From positions 35,764 through 99,763 of IMG/VR virus record IMGVR_UViG_3300022939_000007: a DNA stretch of 64,000 bases; one strand, given 5' to 3'. The position numbers and the translations under genes were made by a program. The stretch comes from a virus. Below the pieces are notes generated by a model. The model was given only the letters and a program-made list of their open reading frames with translations. It was not told the origin of the DNA and made no database searches. Of this stretch, positions 16,376 through 24,005 are shown one piece after another (position 1 is the first letter of the stretch; each line of letters starts with the position of its first letter).

Positions 16376-17401
16376 GTGATGATATATATTGATCGAGCAT
16401 ACATTCAGAGATTATCCCCACAATTAGAAGGTTTCGTACAGAAGAAAAATAATCTGTACAACTTCCGTTGTCCTATCTGTGGCGATTCTCAGAAAAAAAC
16501 CTACAAGATGCGTGGGTTTATTTACGAAAAAAAGAATAGTTTTAGATATATGTGTCATAATTGTGGCGCAAGTATGTCTTTTGCTAATTTCATAAAAGAA
16601 CAAAATCATTCTTTATATGAAGAATATGTAATGGAAAAGTGGAAAGAAGGACAAAACAAATCTGGCCCTACTCAAAATCTTCAAAACACAGAAAAAGATG
16701 TTAAGTATGATTTTGACTTCAAGCCTAAATTTTCTACGAAATGTGTTTTTGAATATGGAGAGAAAATATCCGATTTACATCCAACACATCCATCTAGAAT
16801 GTATTGTGAGAAAAGAAAACTTCCAAAACTAGATGTATTGTATCATACACCAGATTTCAAATTTGTAGTAGATAAGGTGGCAAAAGGATATAATATTCCT
16901 AAAAATGAAAAAAGAATAGTCATTCCATTCTTTAATGAGAAATGTGAACTGATTGCCTTACAAGGAAGGAGTATGGACCCTAAAAATCCTATGCGATATA
17001 TCACCATTAAGGTAAAAGATGTCCCAAAAGTATATGGATTGGATAGAATTGATCCAGCAAAAACTACATATGTAACAGAAGGCCCTTTTGATTCTCTTTT
17101 TCTTGATAACTGTCTTGCTATGGCAGGTAGTGATGTAGATAAAAAATATTTCAAATCATTTTCGGATATTGTTTTTATATACGATAATGAACCAAGAAAC
17201 AAAGAGATAGTGAAGAAAATGGAACGGACTATTGACTCAGGATTTTCTATTTTTATATGGCCAAAAAATATTAAAGAAAAAGATATTAATGATGTAATAT
17301 TGTCTGGAATGGACACTTTAGAATTACAATCACTTATAAGTATAAACACCTACAAAGACCTACAAGCAAAACTCACTTTTTCTGCTTGGAAAAAATGTTA
17401 A
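16376..17401 (+). CDS. 61: gp61 DNA primase
   Basis: A 341-residue protein, the same size as T4 gp61 (342). An N-terminal zinc-binding domain is formed by CPICGDS (about residue 32) and CHNCGAS (about 62). The catalytic TOPRIM-type core includes YVTEGPFDSLFLDN (about 234) and IFIYDNEPRN. It makes RNA primers for lagging-strand synthesis with gp41. It has its own sigma70-like promoter, unlike the helicase gene 14 kb upstream, and the next gene (RNR) follows after 35 nt. Confidence 0.95.
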   Translation: MMIYIDRAYIQRLSPQLEGFVQKKNNLYNFRCPICGDSQKKTYKMRGFIYEKKNSFRYMCHNCGASMSFANFIKEQNHSLYEEYVMEKWKEGQNKSGPTQNLQNTEKDVKYDFDFKPKFSTKCVFEYGEKISDLHPTHPSRMYCEKRKLPKLDVLYHTPDFKFVVDKVAKGYNIPKNEKRIVIPFFNEKCELIALQGRSMDPKNPMRYITIKVKDVPKVYGLDRIDPAKTTYVTEGPFDSLFLDNCLAMAGSDVDKKYFKSFSDIVFIYDNEPRNKEIVKKMERTIDSGFSIFIWPKNIKEKDINDVILSGMDTLELQSLISINTYKDLQAKLTFSAWKKC

Positions 17402-17436
17402 TTACCACCAAAAAATATCAAAAAAGAGGATAAGCT

Positions 17437-19662
17437 ATGTTGAAATTAGTCAATACACAAAAAGATTTGGATGCAAGAAAAATTATGTCTCAGGCAAAAT
17501 TTTATGAGTCATATTCTAGATGGATGGAAGATGAAGGAAGATATGAATCTTGGGATGAATCTGTAAAACGTGTAATGGATATGCACAGAGCATATTACAG
17601 TGACAAAATTTCTCCAGAACTTAATCTATTAATTGATGAAGCAGAATCTCTTTATAAATTACAATACACATTAGGCGCACAAAGAGCGCTTCAGTTTGGT
17701 GGTGAACAACTTCTGAAACATCAAATGCGTATGTATAACTGCACTTCTTCTTATGCAGATCGTGCTGCGTATTTCCAAGAGTTGTTTTACATTCTTCTTT
17801 GTGGTGCTGGAGCAGGATTTTCTGTACAGAAACATCATGTCGCAAAACTACCTGCTATAGCAGAGAGAAAGAAACAAGCGAAAGGTTGGAAAGTAGAAGA
17901 TTCTATAGAAGGCTGGGCAGATGCTCTAGGGGTGCTAATGTCCTCTTATTTTGTAGGTGGTGGAACTTTTCCAGATTTCGAAGGGCGTAGAGTATATTTT
18001 GACTTGTCAGAGATTAGACCTCAAGGTGCAGAGATTTCTGGTGGATTTAAGGCGCCAGGCCCAGAACCACTCAGGAAAGCATTAGATAAGATTGAACATC
18101 TTGTGCAATCTTTAATTCTCAGCGGCGAAACTACTCTCAGGCCAATTCATGTATATGATATTTCAATGCACGCTGCCGACGCGGTTCTGGCCGGTGGAGT
18201 TAGACGTTCTGCGACCATTGCATTGTTTTCGCATGATGATGAAGAGATGACCAAGGCTAAAACTGGAAATTGGTTTGTCGAAAATCCACAAAGAGGACGT
18301 AGCAACAATTCAGCAGTTTTAGTGAGAAGTGAAGTTACGAAAGAACAGTTTAAAGAATTGATGCAACCAATTAAAGAATTTGGTGAGCCTGGTTTTTATT
18401 TTGTAGACAATAAAGAACATACCACAAACCCATGTGTAGAAATTGGAATGTATCCTCAAATTGATGGAATATCTGGATGGCAGGGTTGTAATTTGACAGA
18501 AATCAATGGTGGCAAGTGTGTTTCCAAAGAAGAATTTTTTAAGGCGTGTCGTGCCGCCTCTATTCTTGGAACACTTCAAGCCGGTTACACAGATTTCAAA
18601 TATATATCAGAAGATTCTAAAAGAATTTTTGAGAGAGAAGCCTTGTTGGGAGTTTCTATCACAGGATGGATGAACAATCCAGAGATTCTTTTAGATGCAG
18701 ATATTCAACGAGAAGGAGCAGAAATTGTTAAAAGAGTTAATAAAGAAGTTGCTGCGCTTATTGGAATTAACCAAGCCGCGCGTACTACTTGTGTAAAACC
18801 ATCTGGTAATGCATCTGTTCTTCTGCAAACTGCCTCTGGTATTCATGCAGAACATTCACCAAAGTATATTCGTCATGTACAGATGAATAAAGACGCTGAA
18901 GTTGCACAACTGATTGCACAGACAAATCCATACATGGTCGAAGAGTCTGTCTGGTCAAGTAGTAGAACTGATTACTGTATCGGTTTCCCTGTCATCTCTC
19001 CAAAAGGTTCTCTTTACAAAGAAGATCTATTTGGAACCGATTTGTTGAAAAAAGTTCAACTCGTTCAACAGAATTGGGTCGAAGCGGGAACTAATGTAGA
19101 TTTGTGTGCAGACCCAACAGTTCGTCATAATGTTTCTAATACAGTAACTGTTGCATCGCATATGTGGAATGAGGTAGAAGATTTTCTTTATGAAAATAAA
19201 GACTACTTTGCTGGAGTTTCTTTCTTATCTGGCATGGGAGATAAGGATTTTCATCAAGCTCCAATGACAGAAGTATTAGATGAAACAGAAATTGTGAATA
19301 AGTACGGAAGAGGTGCAATGTTTGCTGCTGGATTGATTGTTGATACTAGAAAAGGGTTTAACAATCTATGGGAAGCATGTTCAATTGCACAAATGCCAAT
19401 TGAACACCAAGGAGAGATTTCTGATCTTCGAGCTGAATGGATTCGTAGGTTTAAGAAATTTGCCGATAATTACTTTTATGGTGATATGAAAGATGCAGAA
19501 TATTGTTTGAAGGATGTTTTCTTGTTGCATAAATGGACAAAAATTCAACAGAATTTGACACATATAGATTTTAATACGCAACTCGAAACTAAAAAATTCA
19601 CAGACATTGATACTATGGGCGCGATTGCGTGTCAAGGTGGTGCCTGTGAAATAACCTTTTGA
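17437..19662 (+). CDS. nrdJ: class II (adenosylcobalamin-dependent) ribonucleotide reductase NrdJ
   Basis: A 741-residue protein. The redox pair is C102 (YNCTSS) and C351 (QGCNLTE). The thiyl-radical cysteine is C333 in NPCVEIG. The C-terminal shuttle pair is C732/C737 (CQGGAC), spaced as C-x4-C exactly as in the monomeric Lactobacillus leichmannii enzyme. The loop GGVRRSATIALF and CVKPSGNASVLL are further family marks. No NrdB-type radical subunit is encoded nearby, which fits class II. It converts ribonucleotides to deoxyribonucleotides using B12 coenzyme taken from the host. An AGAGGA ribosome site lies upstream. Many T4-like phages instead carry class I NrdA/NrdB. Confidence 0.92.
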   Translation: MLKLVNTQKDLDARKIMSQAKFYESYSRWMEDEGRYESWDESVKRVMDMHRAYYSDKISPELNLLIDEAESLYKLQYTLGAQRALQFGGEQLLKHQMRMYNCTSSYADRAAYFQELFYILLCGAGAGFSVQKHHVAKLPAIAERKKQAKGWKVEDSIEGWADALGVLMSSYFVGGGTFPDFEGRRVYFDLSEIRPQGAEISGGFKAPGPEPLRKALDKIEHLVQSLILSGETTLRPIHVYDISMHAADAVLAGGVRRSATIALFSHDDEEMTKAKTGNWFVENPQRGRSNNSAVLVRSEVTKEQFKELMQPIKEFGEPGFYFVDNKEHTTNPCVEIGMYPQIDGISGWQGCNLTEINGGKCVSKEEFFKACRAASILGTLQAGYTDFKYISEDSKRIFEREALLGVSITGWMNNPEILLDADIQREGAEIVKRVNKEVAALIGINQAARTTCVKPSGNASVLLQTASGIHAEHSPKYIRHVQMNKDAEVAQLIAQTNPYMVEESVWSSSRTDYCIGFPVISPKGSLYKEDLFGTDLLKKVQLVQQNWVEAGTNVDLCADPTVRHNVSNTVTVASHMWNEVEDFLYENKDYFAGVSFLSGMGDKDFHQAPMTEVLDETEIVNKYGRGAMFAAGLIVDTRKGFNNLWEACSIAQMPIEHQGEISDLRAEWIRRFKKFADNYFYGDMKDAEYCLKDVFLLHKWTKIQQNLTHIDFNTQLETKKFTDIDTMGAIACQGGACEITF

Positions 19663-19710
19663 AAAAATACATAATTCTAAATAATAAAATATTTCAAAAG
19701 GGAGTAGTAA

Positions 19711-19875
19711 ATGGAGCATATTGGATGTACAGAATGTGCAGCGGAATTTTCCGTAGAAACTCATAATGAAGAAGTTGTAAGGTTTTGTCCCATCTGTGGA
19801 GAGGCTCTTGAAGATTGTATAAATATAATCAAAGAGTTCGACATGGAAGAGGATGAAGAGTGGTTAGAAGAATAG
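19711..19875 (+). CDS. small zinc-ribbon protein, 54 aa
   Basis: A 54-residue protein translated from the ATG at 19711, with GGGAG 6 nt upstream. Two cysteine pairs, CTEC (residues 6-9) and CPIC (26-29), form a probable zinc ribbon, followed by an acidic tail (MEEDEEWLEE). It overlaps the GTG start of the next gene by 16 nt. Its function is unknown; a small RNA-polymerase- or nucleic-acid-binding factor is possible. Confidence 0.7.
   Translation: MEHIGCTECAAEFSVETHNEEVVRFCPICGEALEDCINIIKEFDMEEDEEWLEE
19818..19825 (+). promoter_or_regulatory. T4-type late promoter (TATAAATA) before resolvase gene
   Basis: A perfect TATAAATA inside the small zinc-ribbon gene, 34 nt upstream of the resolvase start, at the same distance as other late boxes here. 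A late-expressed resolvase would mirror T4 gene 49. It may be a chance match in AT-rich coding sequence. Confidence 0.45.
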
Positions 19876-20420
19876 GTGGTATTGATTACAGCTTAACTTG
19901 CCCATCAGTGTGCATATATACAGGAGAGAAAGAAGATTTTAGTTTTGAAAAATGCTTAATCTTCTTTCTTTCAAATACAAAAAAATACGAAGATTTTCAA
20001 TATAAAAATATTGAAGGTTCGCAACAAATTCAAAATTGGCAGACAGCAGAGGAAAGATATGATTTTATCTCAGACTGGGCCTTAGACATTTTCATACATC
20101 ATAATATCGAAGAAATAGTCTTAGAGGACTATAGTTACGGATCGAAAGGAAAAGTGTTTCATATTGCCGAAAACACTGGAATTTTGAAGTGGAAACTGTG
20201 GAATTCAGAACTAGAATATCATGTAGTGCCTCCGACAGTGATAAAGAAGTTTGCCACTGGTAAAGGTAATGCTAATAAAGAAATGATGTACGAATCATTT
20301 TTAGAAGAAACTAATGTAAATTTGAACGAAAGTTTAGAAATAAAATCAGAAAAAATAGGAAACCCTGTTTCAGATATTGTAGATTCTTATTATATTTGTA
20401 AATTAGCCCTTGACTTATAG
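19860..20420 (+). CDS. RuvC-like Holliday junction resolvase
   Basis: A 186-residue protein with an RNase H-like fold pattern. The first acidic residue is in GGIDYSLTCPS (D9), the second in EIVLEDYSYGSKG (about residue 83), and the last acidic cluster in NPVSDIVDSYYICKLAL near the C-terminus. This order matches RuvC/poxvirus-type resolvases found in marine phages. It would cut branched DNA before packaging, the job done by endonuclease VII in T4. The GTG start at 19860 overlaps the preceding gene; no better start lies downstream before the first catalytic motif. Confidence 0.8.
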   Translation: MVRRIGGIDYSLTCPSVCIYTGEKEDFSFEKCLIFFLSNTKKYEDFQYKNIEGSQQIQNWQTAEERYDFISDWALDIFIHHNIEEIVLEDYSYGSKGKVFHIAENTGILKWKLWNSELEYHVVPPTVIKKFATGKGNANKEMMYESFLEETNVNLNESLEIKSEKIGNPVSDIVDSYYICKLALDL

Positions 20421-20438
20421 ACCTATAGTTGTTATATT
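20410..20438 (+). promoter_or_regulatory. sigma70-like promoter
   Basis: TTGACT at 20410-20415, 17-bp spacer, TATATT at 20433-20438. It lies over the 3' end of the resolvase gene and about 28 nt before the next start codon. Confidence 0.65.
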
Positions 20439-20466
20439 ATATGTGTATTAACAAATGGTAAATTCA

Positions 20467-21027
20467 ATGAACATTTTTGTACTAGATGAAAATCCAACTG
20501 TAGCCGCACAACTTCAATGCGACAAACATGTAGTAAAGATGATTGTCGAATCGGCACAAATGCTTTCTACGGCGCATAGAATGTTGGATGGTAAATATGA
20601 GAAACGACCATCTATCTCAGGAAAACGCATGGTCGACTATTGGGTTCATCCTAACCCAAACCTAGAGAAAACTCTTTACAAGGCTGTACACTTCACTCAT
20701 CCCTGCACAGAGTGGACCACCGAGTCTCTTGCAAATTATATCTGGCATTACAACCATTGGGTGGCTCTATGTGACGAATACACATACAGATATGGAAAAA
20801 TACATTCTACCGATGAATTATTGCGAGAGGTTTTGATCACACCTCCAATAAACATTGCAGAAGATGGACTCACTCCATTCAAACTTGCAATGAAAGATTC
20901 TCCTCAATGTCAATTTCCAGATGATCCTGTAAAGTCTTATCAGTTATTTTACCAAACAAAGCAAGAAAGGTTCAATATGGTATGGAGTAAACGGAACATT
21001 CCAGAATGGTTTCAAAAAACTCCTTGA
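20467..21027 (+). CDS. conserved marine-phage protein of unknown function
   Basis: A protein of 186 residues from the ATG at 20467. An in-frame ATG at 20455 adds MVNS but would leave almost no leader after the promoter. The conserved beginning MNIFVLDENPTVAAQLQCDK is followed by HVVKMIVESAQMLSTAHRML, HPCTEWTTESLANYIWHY and, near the end, YQTKQERFNMVWSKRNIPEW. I recognise this family from marine myoviruses but not its function. The His, Cys and Glu residues could form a metal or catalytic site. It is a single-gene unit with its own promoter. Confidence 0.78.
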   Translation: MNIFVLDENPTVAAQLQCDKHVVKMIVESAQMLSTAHRMLDGKYEKRPSISGKRMVDYWVHPNPNLEKTLYKAVHFTHPCTEWTTESLANYIWHYNHWVALCDEYTYRYGKIHSTDELLREVLITPPINIAEDGLTPFKLAMKDSPQCQFPDDPVKSYQLFYQTKQERFNMVWSKRNIPEWFQKTP

Positions 21028-21053
21028 CAGACTAGAATGAAATATGTTATAAG
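21024..21053 (+). promoter_or_regulatory. sigma70-like promoter for RNase H gene
   Basis: TTGACA at 21024-21029 and TATAAG at 21048-21053 with an 18-bp spacer. The TGA stop of the upstream gene (21025-21027) lies inside the -35 box. The next ATG is 33 nt downstream. Confidence 0.6.
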
Positions 21054-21086
21054 TAATAGTATGTAAAACAAAATAGAGACAAAATT

Positions 21087-21989
21087 ATGATTTTGATAGA
21101 TCTAAGTCAAGTTATCATTTCTAATCTCATGACTCAGGTAGGCCCCAATACTGAAGATATTGATGATGGCTTGATTCGACACATGATACTGAATAGTATT
21201 CTAAGAATTAAGAAAAAGTTTTCAGCAGAGTATGGAAATATCGTAATCTGTTGTGATAACAAAAATTATTGGAGAAAGGACATTTATCCATACTATAAAT
21301 TCTCTCGCAAAAAAGAGAGAGAAGATTCTGGTATTGATTGGAGTCTTATCTTCAACACAATGAATGAAGTAAAGACAGACCTCAAGGAAGTCTTTCCTTA
21401 CAAAATCATTGAACATGACCGTGTTGAAGCGGATGATATTATTGCAACCTTGACTCAGGCTTTTGCTCCTTATGAGAAAATCTTGATTATGTCTAGTGAT
21501 AAAGACTTCAAACAACTGCAAAAATATCCCAATGTTTCTCAATATAGTCCTATGCAAAAAAGATATCTCGTAGAGAAAAATCCTCAAAGATATTTAAGAG
21601 AGCATATTATTCGTGGTGATAAATCAGATGGAATACCTAACTTTTTGAGTGATGATGAAGTTTTTATAGAAAATCGTAGACAAAAACCCATCACAAAGAA
21701 AAACTTAGGAGATTGGCTTGATATGAGTCGTTGTCCAGAAGATTTCTGTGATGCAAATATGTTGAAACGATGGAAGAGAAACGAAGCACTTGTTGATCTT
21801 ACATTGGTTCCAGAAGATATCAGAACTAAAATACTTGAAAAATTTGAAAATGAACCAGAAGGAGATATGAAAAAGGTATTCAATTATTTTATCAAGAACC
21901 GTATGATGATGTTGATGGAAGAAATTGACGGATTCAAAGAAAGTAAATATAAAACCTATCATGAAGAAGATGTTATGAGGACAGCATGA
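21087..21989 (+). CDS. rnh: RNase H, T4 Rnh-type 5'-3' exonuclease
   Basis: A 300-residue protein of the FEN-1-like family, close to T4 RNase H (305). Metal-binding acidic residues are visible in MILIDLSQ (D4), VICCDNKNYWRKD, EHDRVEADDIIATL and LIMSSDKDFKQL, and the helix-hairpin region begins IRGDKSDGIPN. It removes RNA primers and adjacent DNA from Okazaki fragments. It has its own promoter; its stop overlaps the next small gene by 4 nt (ATGA). Confidence 0.93.
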   Translation: MILIDLSQVIISNLMTQVGPNTEDIDDGLIRHMILNSILRIKKKFSAEYGNIVICCDNKNYWRKDIYPYYKFSRKKEREDSGIDWSLIFNTMNEVKTDLKEVFPYKIIEHDRVEADDIIATLTQAFAPYEKILIMSSDKDFKQLQKYPNVSQYSPMQKRYLVEKNPQRYLREHIIRGDKSDGIPNFLSDDEVFIENRRQKPITKKNLGDWLDMSRCPEDFCDANMLKRWKRNEALVDLTLVPEDIRTKILEKFENEPEGDMKKVFNYFIKNRMMMLMEEIDGFKESKYKTYHEEDVMRTA

Positions 21990-22183
21990 AAGAGAAATCC
22001 AAAAATTACAAGTGTTACTCAAAGGTAACACCAATCGTCTTTGAAAACCATTGTTATGGTTTTGAAGTAAAGGTAACTGAGGTGAACAGTAAATGGTCAA
22101 GAGATGGTCGTTCAATTGTAACCAAAAAGTTTTTTATCGATGAAACTAAAGCCACAGAGTTTGCAGAAAGCGTTAGAGTGTAA
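21986..22183 (+). CDS. small conserved-looking protein, 65 aa
   Basis: A 65-residue protein beginning MKEKSKNYKCYSKVTPIVFENH and ending DETKATEFAESVRV. A beta-rich pattern with a central WSRDGRS turn suggests a small single domain. It is translationally coupled to rnh (4-nt overlap). No family is recognised. Confidence 0.65.
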   Translation: MKEKSKNYKCYSKVTPIVFENHCYGFEVKVTEVNSKWSRDGRSIVTKKFFIDETKATEFAESVRV

Positions 22184-22215
22184 TCAACGATTCCGTGGCG
22201 GAAATAGAGGAAAAA

Positions 22216-22710
22216 ATGAAAAGATTATTCGCTATATTAACAATGTCAATCCTATCAACAGCTGCATATGCTCAGAGTTATGCAGAAGGAACGATTGTTG
22301 ATGTACAAACAATCTATGGTTCTAATTCTTATAATGTTCCAAAAAGAATTTGTAGTGATGTAGATGTTCCTGTTTATCGAAATGGCAATAATTCAAATAA
22401 TATTATCACTGGTGCTATTATTGGTGGTGTTATTGGACATCAATTTGGTAAGGGGGATCAGAGAAAAGATAATAGAAATGCTGGTGCAATTATTGGTGGA
22501 TTGATTGGAAGTCAAAATCAGAATGGAAATGTTGTGCAATATCGCAGAGAAACGCAATGTAGAACTGAGTATCAGCGTCAAGAAGAAAGTTTTATTTCAC
22601 ATTATGTTGTTGTAATTAATGTGCATGGTAACACTATTCGTCAACAAACAGGAATTGCATATAATGTAGGAGATACGGTAAGATTGAGAGTTTCTTATTC
22701 TCTAAATTAA
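22216..22710 (+). CDS. secreted glycine-zipper (17-kDa antigen-like) envelope protein
   Basis: A protein of 164 residues from the ATG at 22216 (an upstream in-frame start adds 7 charged residues and spoils the signal peptide). Signal peptide: MKRLFAILTMSILSTAAYAQ with AYA|Q cleavage. Two glycine zippers, AIIGGVIGHQFGKG and AIIGGLIGSQ, form the 2TM glycine-zipper motif of the Rickettsia 17-kDa surface antigen/SlyB group, with two Cys (CSDVD, CRTEY) around them. In bacteria these proteins sit in the outer membrane or periplasm. In a phage it may modify the host envelope, for example superinfection exclusion; this is inference. The gene lacks the lipobox of true SlyB. Confidence 0.82.
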   Translation: MKRLFAILTMSILSTAAYAQSYAEGTIVDVQTIYGSNSYNVPKRICSDVDVPVYRNGNNSNNIITGAIIGGVIGHQFGKGDQRKDNRNAGAIIGGLIGSQNQNGNVVQYRRETQCRTEYQRQEESFISHYVVVINVHGNTIRQQTGIAYNVGDTVRLRVSYSLN

Positions 22711-22726
22711 TTGAAAAAAACTTAGC

Positions 22727-22763
22727 TCGGGCCCTTGACTTTTGGGCCCGAATCACTTATATT
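22727..22763 (+). promoter_or_regulatory. sigma70-like promoter with inverted repeat around the -35 box
   Basis: TTGACT at 22735-22740, 17-bp spacer, TATATT at 22758-22763. A perfect 8-bp inverted repeat (TCGGGCCC at 22727-22734, GGGCCCGA at 22744-22751) brackets the -35 box. The second arm overlaps a CCGAATC element also found in two other promoters of this region. There is no T-run after it, so an operator or RNA-hairpin role is more likely than a standard terminator. Confidence 0.65.
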
Positions 22764-22796
22764 ATATATGTAAGTTAAGAAAAAGAGAGAAACAAT

Positions 22797-23135
22797 ATGA
22801 TGAATACCGCCCTTGAAAATCTTCTTGAAAACATCAAAACTGACTATTACAACTGGACAAGTCGTAATGGTACTAAAGAGTTGACTCATATCAATCTAGA
22901 TATGATTGAAGAATTCAACAACGGATTGTCATGGACAGTTGGTAGTAAATATATCAAAATTATCTCAAACGGTGGTGTCTGGGGATTTGTTGTCAACACT
23001 GAAAATGACAAAAAATTCCGCATGGGTGATATCTTGAAAGCTGCTGGTTGGAACGCTCCTGCTCGAAATGCGGCGCGTGGAAATGTCTTTGAAGATTATG
23101 ATATTCGGTGGACTGGACCTAACTACTTGATATAG
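22797..23135 (+). CDS. hypothetical protein, 112 aa
   Basis: A 112-residue protein (an in-frame second ATG lies at 22800). Notable stretches are SWTVGSKYIKIISNGGVWGFVV, a beta hairpin, and FRMGDILKAAGWNAPARNAARGN, followed by WTGPNYLI at the end. It resembles small conserved proteins of marine myoviruses, but I cannot name a function. It has its own early promoter and is followed after 8 nt by another small gene. Confidence 0.72.
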   Translation: MMNTALENLLENIKTDYYNWTSRNGTKELTHINLDMIEEFNNGLSWTVGSKYIKIISNGGVWGFVVNTENDKKFRMGDILKAAGWNAPARNAARGNVFEDYDIRWTGPNYLI

Positions 23136-23143
23136 GAGTTACT

Positions 23144-23392
23144 ATGGAAGATATGATTGTAAGTTCTCTAGGCTATACAAAAGCGCAACTCACTGTTGCG
23201 TTTGACAAACTTACAGAAGGAATGGATAACTGGAAAATGCCAATCAGTTCTACCATTCATATTTCTGATTGGAATGTGATGTGTGAAGCATGTGCGTTTT
23301 TCACAGGTTCCGAACTTTATCAAACATATGACAATGGTGATGGGACCATGAATGTAAAAGCGGAGGGCTATTATAACGCAATTGGCCCTTGA
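23144..23392 (+). CDS. hypothetical protein, 82 aa
   Basis: An 82-residue protein without recognisable domain; it contains NVMCEACAFFTGSELY and a DNGDGTMNV turn. A TAGGAG site precedes the ATG. Its TGA stop lies inside the -35 box of the next promoter. It is probably co-transcribed with the preceding gene. Confidence 0.68.
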   Translation: MEDMIVSSLGYTKAQLTVAFDKLTEGMDNWKMPISSTIHISDWNVMCEACAFFTGSELYQTYDNGDGTMNVKAEGYYNAIGP

Positions 23393-23417
23393 CAATTCAA
23401 ACCGAATCGGTTATATT
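23389..23417 (+). promoter_or_regulatory. sigma70-like promoter with conserved CCGAATC spacer element
   Basis: TTGACA at 23389-23394, 17-bp spacer, TATATT at 23412-23417. The spacer is nearly identical (16 of 17 bases) to that of the promoter at 24736. It drives the nuclease-methyltransferase pair. Confidence 0.72.
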
Positions 23418-23444
23418 ATACCCCTAACAAAAAGAGATGATCCC

Positions 23445-24005
23445 ATGCAACTAACATCTGAACAAATATACAATGTGGCAAACTCAGCCGTAATTCAAAA
23501 CTACATTCAAGAAAATCTTTATGATCCTTGGATAGGTACTCCATTTGAGGGATATCGCTATATGGATAGTAAACAAAAAGGGGCGCTGGGCGAAATATAT
23601 GTCAGCCTTCTTTTTGAGGCTTGTGGATATGATGTGGAATTTGCTGAAACTTCTACGGCTGGTCACGATAGAGTTATAAACGGAATTCGCACTGAGATTA
23701 AATTTTCTCTTGCACACACCAACAACAAAAAAAGAATTCTAAAAGAAGATTGTTTTACTATGAATCATGTTGCTGTCGGTAAAGACTGGGAACGATTGAT
23801 CTTCCTTGCGATTAACGGTGATCCCAACAAAGTTCGCGCCATGTATATGACGAAGAAAGAATTCAAGCAGGCACTTGATACTAGTGAATATTTCTCTCAT
23901 CAACAAGGTGGCAAGAGCGGTGACAATGATGATTATATGATTGCATCTGGTAAAATCGTAAAACTAATGAACTCTGGATATATGAAGTCTCTTAGCGAAT
24001 GGTAA
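23445..24005 (+). CDS. PD-(D/E)XK endonuclease-like protein (probable restriction enzyme)
   Basis: A protein of 186 residues from the ATG at 23445, which follows a GAGATG ribosome site; an upstream GTG in frame lies within the promoter. The nuclease core is clear in order: helix with E50 (GALGEIYVSLLFEACGY), D75 in TAGHDRVI, and the E84-I-K86 strand in IRTEIKFS, giving D-x8-ExK. It directly precedes and overlaps (7 nt) a DNA methyltransferase gene, the usual layout of a type II restriction-modification pair. The target site cannot be predicted. A role in degrading host or rival phage DNA, or in protecting the phage, is inference. Confidence 0.75.
   Translation: MQLTSEQIYNVANSAVIQNYIQENLYDPWIGTPFEGYRYMDSKQKGALGEIYVSLLFEACGYDVEFAETSTAGHDRVINGIRTEIKFSLAHTNNKKRILKEDCFTMNHVAVGKDWERLIFLAINGDPNKVRAMYMTKKEFKQALDTSEYFSHQQGGKSGDNDDYMIASGKIVKLMNSGYMKSLSEW

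Noticed and set aside
19676-19683. TCTAAATA as a late promoter for the 54-residue zinc-ribbon gene
   Set aside because: It has one mismatch at a position (second base) that is normally invariant in the late consensus. Too weak to list as a feature.
22727-22751. Rho-independent terminator after the glycine-zipper gene
   Set aside because: The stem is good but no U-run follows, and the -35 box lies in the loop. I kept it as a regulatory inverted repeat instead.
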